From assembly GCA_029216955.1 (NCBI GenBank), contig JANAVB010044017.1, positions 6,642,002-6,706,001 of the forward strand: a stretch of 64,000 bases of DNA. The letters are read 5' to 3'. The translations under genes were made by a program, and so were the position numbers. The notes below the pieces were generated by a model. That model was not told where the DNA came from, made no database searches, and was given only the letters and a program-made list of their open reading frames with translations. Positions 60,248 to 64,000 of this stretch are shown piece by piece (the stretch's first letter is position 1; every line of letters starts with the position of its first letter). Origin of the DNA: Iris pallida. Taxonomy: Eukaryota > Streptophyta > Magnoliopsida > Asparagales > Iridaceae.

Positions 60248-61120
60248 GATAGCCGCATAACGCCTACCCCGCGTGGCTCTGTCTTCGACCGCCTATCTTA
60301 TGGTCCTGATCTCCTGTGCTCCCAAAAAGATATGTCTGACTCTCTCCAGCATTACCTAGACTCTTCCTACTATGTACCCTTACGCACTAGAGCGAAGAAG
60401 TCTAGGGCAGCGCGAGCTTGGCAAGCTCGGTCCGCTGATCCAGTCTCTGACCATCCGAGCGTCCCGTATACTGTTATGCGGGCCTCAGATGGAAAGTTGA
60501 ACAGAACCATTCGAGTCCAGCCCCCGGTGGCAAATGGACAGAGAGGTTCGCAAAAGTCTCCCAAAATCCAGGGAGCAAACATGGTTGATCCAGACCCATC
60601 TGACTTGCGTGAGGCCATCCTCCACAAACGTAAGAAAAGAGAAGACGCATCGGGGTGCAAAGAGTCCTCCCACGGACGCCACTGCACCCAAGTCATCGTC
60701 AACTGGAAAAGAGAAGACGCATCGGGGTACAAAGAGTCCTCCCACGGATGCTACTGCACCCAAGTCATCGTCAACTGCTGCTGCAATAATGCGACGGTAC
60801 GAGAAGACCGACAGTCCGTCTTTCAAAAAATGCAACAGCCATCTTCAGAAGACGAGTCACTTTCTGTCGTCTTATACAACTCTGATCAAAAAGTCCCCGC
60901 TGATGGAAGAGGGAAGAAGATAAATGTTCCCAGCCCGAAGATTTCAACCACTTCGACTAAAAGACTGTCGTCTAAGCGGGTGCCCACCACCGGAGTTTTT
61001 CAAGGTACTCGTTCTAAGACAAAATCTGCTACAGTGGGAGATTCTTCGTCCACAACACAGGGGGTTGCTGGGACTGGGGGTAGCACTCCTCCGAACCTCC
61101 ATGAAAATCTAATGTCCTAA

Positions 61121-62377
61121 GAAGATGAGCCGGGGGAAACAACTCTCCCATCAGATGCAACAAACCCCGACGTCCCCGAGGACATCTACAACTTCCAAGA
61201 CGAGGTGAACTCGGAGACTGGGGGTACTGTTCCTTCTGAGTCCGAACCAGAAAAGAACATTCCCACATATCCCGATGACTTCTCGCTACAGGGGTATGAC
61301 TCGGAGGGCACTTCCTCCACCGCTCCGTCCATCTCTTCTCATATAAAGAGAGTATTCATGACAGATAGCAGCCAAGGTGGTTCCAGTGATCGCCAATGTA
61401 TCGACACTCTCGAAGCCATATTGCTTGCCTTGGTCATGTCTGTGGACGAGATCAAAGCGGCCTTTCCAACTCTGCAAGGAGGGACGCCTGGCCAAACAAG
61501 CGCGGGTCCCGCGGTCAATACGGACTCGTATTCAGCAGCACCGAACCCGGGCAACAATCCTCCTAAAGTAACGGCCCCCACCGCCGTGGATGAGGCCCGC
61601 GAAGCGAGAAGAAAGGTCCAGGAGCTCCAAGCCATGTTTCACGCTCGAGAAAATTCTCCAGACCTCAGAATACGGCAACCGTACCCTGCTGCATGGAGGG
61701 ATGTCCCCTTTCCGCCAAGATATAAGCCGTTCAATATCAATTCTTATGATGGCAAGACCTCAGCAAGTCGGTACATCACTTACTTCGAGGTCACGACCGA
61801 CCATCTGCCCCATGACGGTGCCATTTTCACACGATTATTCATCGGGGCATTGGAAGGGGTCGCCTTCGACTGGTATCGTAACCTGCCAGACAACTGCATC
61901 CACTCCTTCGCCGGCTTCAAGCGCATGTTCTTGGAGAGATTCTACGAAGTAGGGCAGGACATCACAATGTCCACCCTCATAGACGTCGTCCAAGGGGAGA
62001 AAGAGCTGACAAGAAACTATATCGAGCGGTTTTTCCAAACCACAATGAAACTGCCGTCTGGAAATTCGGATTCCTCTTTGATTGAACTTTGCCAAAAGAG
62101 ATTGCTCCCAACAATCAGTCTCTGGATAGGCAAAAGTCAATTCAAGGACTGGAAGACGTTCATCATCAGTGCCACAAGCGCCGAAGAACGATTGATGAAG
62201 GCTCGCAAATTGGAATTGTACATCTCGGACGAAGAGAACAAGGGCAAGCGTCCTAATACCAACAACGACAATGGAGGTAGCCCCTCCAACAATCGGGACA
62301 ACAGGGGTAAGCAGACTATGGTGACCGACACAGCACAGAAACCTGAGCCAAAGCCGACAGACAAACAATGGCCGTAA
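61121..62377 (+). pseudogene. Tat2 gag
   Basis: Same frame as the leader. It has an acidic start (EDEPGETT), then LRIRQPYPAAWRDVPFPPRY, SYDGKTSASRYITYFEV, FIGALEGVAFDWYRNLPDN, FAGFKRMFLERFYEVGQDI and RNYIERFFQTTMKLP. This is a complete capsid-type gag block without frameshifts. The frame ends in TAA 62375-62377, where the expected WPQITY has lost its Gln codon. Basic linker with NNDNGGSPSNN precedes the stop. Confidence 0.88.
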
Positions 62378-62680
62378 ATCACTTACTCCTTCGAAGACGT
62401 TCACGTCAAACCCATCTTGGACATGCTCATACAAGGAGACAGAATTTAGCTTCCTCCACCAAGACGGGAACTGCGGCAGACAGACATAGAGAACCCAAAG
62501 TACTGCCATTACCACCGCTACGTCCACCATGCCACACACGACTGCTACCAACTAAAACGGTACATCCAAAATCTCATCGATTCGAACGCTCTGGCTATCG
62601 ATTTCGAAGAGGTAACAGTCGCAGCCAATATGGTGTCAGTATAATTCGGCAGCTTCCCTCCGACGAAAACTCAAGACGGC
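62378..62680 (+). pseudogene. Tat2 gag knuckle and gag/protease junction
   Basis: Still the same frame. ITYSFEDVHVKPILDMLI, then TAG 62447-62449 (I-stop-LPPP), NPKYCHYHRYVHHATHDC (CX2HX4HX4C knuckle), LIDSNALAIDF, ANMVSV, TAA 62642-62644 and FGSFPPTK. Both stops coincide with those of Tat1. Confidence 0.8.
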
Positions 62681-63703
62681 GTGGTCCCCATCCCTCTGGC
62701 GACAATGGAGATTGCTAATCTTTCACCTCCCCGAGATCAGGCTGCTGGTCTAGTGCCCCTCACCATATCACGAGGAAAGATCATGTGGGTCCATCCGGAC
62801 TTGGTATCAGAAGTGACTCAGCCCACACCACCTTCTATTTGCAAGAAGAAGAGTGGAAAAGTCAGGTCCTGCCGCACAATATCGGCAGATATCGAAGAAG
62901 CTACAGCCGTCGTCACGCGGTCTGGGGCACAATCCCGACCCGTGGCTGACAACTTAGCTGAAGATCATCAGCCCGTTATAACCGACGCTCCGGGACCGGC
63001 TCAGCCTCCGACGACCGACAAGCCTAGGTCGAAGGAGACTCGCTTTGATAAATTCATCCGAAAAGAGGCACCGCAGGGGCTGGAGAAGCCCTACAACTTC
63101 GACATCTTGGCACAATTAGCCAACACACCAGCCAAGTTGTCATTATACGAGCTTCTGAGACTATCAAAGGATGTTCGTGCGGCTTTGAGCGATGCACTCC
63201 AAAATGTCGACGCATACCTGGCTCAGGTCAACCTCACGGGAGAGAACCCGCCTGCAGATCTCCAAGACAGTGCGTGTACGGGAGCGATGCCCAATATTAT
63301 CTTCACTCCGCAGGACATGCTCATTAAAACCAACCAGCACGATCGCCCGTTATACTACACTGGATACATCGACGACGTAAAGGTGGATCGGATGCATATT
63401 GATCCTGGCTCTTCCATAAGCATTATTTCGAAGGGTCTGTTACATCATCTCCGTATCCCAATGCATCGCCTGACGCCTACAAGCACCGCCATCAGCAGTT
63501 TTAATTCGGGCATGAGCTACCCAATTGGAAAGATTCGTCTGAAGTGTCAGATTGGCGATCTCCAATCAGAATTCACATGCTACGTCATAGATGAAGACAC
63601 TTCTAATAACATCCTCTTGGGGCACCCGTGGATACACGATTATATGATCGTGCCTTCCACCTGCACCAGTACTTCAAATATGTCGACAAACATGGCTTCG
63701 TGA
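62681..63703 (+). pseudogene. Tat2 protease region
   Basis: Same frame, open for 340 codons. GVVPIPLATMEIANLSPP, MWVHPDLVSE, RFDKFIRKEAPQGLEKPYNFD, LAQLANTPAKLSLYELLRLS, then protease core MHIDPGSSISIIS (about 63395-63430) and NILLGHPWIHDYMIVPS. A one-base shift near 63655 ends this frame. Confidence 0.85.
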
Positions 63704-64000
63704 GGACAAAATTTGCCGATATCGATCCCTTCAAAGGGGTCGAATCCTATTACTCAGACTCCTGCCTATACAAAAAGTCAGAGAGGCACCTTGATGAAGG
63801 AGATGTGCAAGCTCGTACCGAGACAGCCACAGGATCAGAAGAACCTCTGACGATCCATCTCTAAGCTCGCAAACCTGGCAAGTCCGCACCCCTTACAGCC
63901 ACTCTGCATAAGGATGCAATCAGCCTCTCAGCACAAGAAGAGCAGATGATAATTCGGCTGCCAAGGTCTGGCCAAGTGCCAAGACCCACAACAGGGCCAC
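63655..64000 (+). pseudogene. Tat2 post-protease segment, runs off window
   Basis: After the shift the frame 63628-63864 reads LHQYFKYVDKHGFVRTKFADIDPFKGVESYYSD, matching the Tat1 protease C-terminus. A stop follows at 63864, and sequence to the edge resembles the linker before RT. Confidence 0.7.

Larger units (their letters stand above)
59669..61120 (+). pseudogene. Tat2 leader ORF upstream of gag
   Basis: The ATG at 59669 lies across the primer-binding site, giving MATLLGTNFSTVEEL, as in Tat1. The frame is 483 codons, ending in TAA 61118-61120, beyond which the same frame continues into gag. It contains five 12-residue SRMKK-type repeats (60068-60247), RGSVFDRLSY, a duplicated KREDASG...CTQVIVN segment (60640-60780), NCCCNN, RQSVFQKM and SSEDES. 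The final motifs match the Tat1 leader. The frame is also open upstream into the LTR (from 59600). Function unknown; basic and low-complexity. Confidence 0.75.
58350..64000 (+). mobile_element. Tat2: Tat-lineage Ty3/gypsy element, 5' part
   Basis: Its LTR begins TGTAGAAGT and ends GCAAACA, the same ends as Tat1. A 19-bp primer-binding site identical to Tat1 follows, then the leader ORF, gag, knuckle and protease in Tat1 order. It interrupts T3 integrase. RT, integrase and the 3' LTR lie beyond the window. Protein similarity to Tat1 is moderate, so it is a different family of the same lineage. Confidence 0.88.

Noticed and set aside
60370..60835. Antisense frames of 116-120 codons opposite the Tat2 leader
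   Set aside because: Shadow frames of the low-complexity leader; no start context, promoter or similarity.
61835..62551. 238-codon minus-strand frame opposite Tat2 gag
   Set aside because: Complement of the conserved gag blocks; composition (Val/Cys-rich) and lack of motifs mark it as a shadow.

Overview
The window is repeat-derived plant nuclear DNA. Every substantial open frame that can be read belongs to a transposable element: Ty1/copia, Ty3/gypsy of the Tat and Tekay/Del types, L1-type LINEs and a small inverted-repeat element. Between them lie very long (TA)n tracts. No host gene, tRNA or rRNA is recognisable. The plant mobile domain, dual-RNase-H Tat pol, zf-RVT LINEs and plant-type TATA and poly(A) signals indicate a flowering plant with a large genome; the species cannot be named from the sequence.

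Layout. (1) 1-590 and 11351-13552 are the two halves of one LINE (+). It was split by E1 (591-11350), a retrotransposon with about 4.86-kb LTRs, a non-coding interior of only 1.04 kb and a 5-bp target duplication. (2) 13557-14428 holds (TA)n tracts and a duplicated 260-bp segment. (3) 14441-46936 is a decayed copia element (-) carrying two younger insertions. Tat1 (15511-32249, -) sits in its 3' LTR, with duplication ATGAG. E2 (33920-44608, -) sits in its RNase H region, with duplication AGTAC; E2 is a second giant-LTR element of the E1 family. (4) 46937-52200 contains (TA)n, a 490-bp inverted-repeat element, a second LINE (-) and a tandem array of about 175 bp. (5) 52201-52845 is a LINE ORF1 remnant cut by a Tekay/Del element, T3 (+, from 52846). 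T3 is itself cut at 58350 by Tat2 (+), which runs off the right edge.

The most notable region is inside Tat1. Downstream of pol and antisense to it lie two gene-like units. The first (16574-21404, +) has a TATA box, an exon 1, spliceable introns, an aminotransferase-like plant mobile domain (PMD), a basic and then acidic tail, a coiled coil and a poly(A) signal. It now carries stops and frameshifts. The second (22039-22448, +) has a TATA box, an intact 107-codon ORF and a poly(A) signal. A 12-copy array of hairpin-forming repeats of about 30 bp lies directly upstream of it. Introns survive there because the units are antisense to the retrotransposon's genomic RNA.

Comparing Tat1 with the diverged Tat2 shows three shared features. 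A long leader polypeptide starts inside the primer-binding site. The leader carries a conserved Cys-triplet/SVF motif. Two in-frame stop codons near the gag/protease boundary occupy homologous positions, both at sites where Gln is expected. The latter could be shared decay or a recoding signal.

Other points are nested insertion order, repeated-motif arrays inside each LTR family (GACACG; a W-box-like GTCAA array; GGGCGCAT; GCGCAATC; ATGCGGC), a primer-binding-site sequence shared by E1, E2 and T3 that is not the usual initiator-Met type, and two sets of hairpins with apparent compensatory base changes in the copia element.
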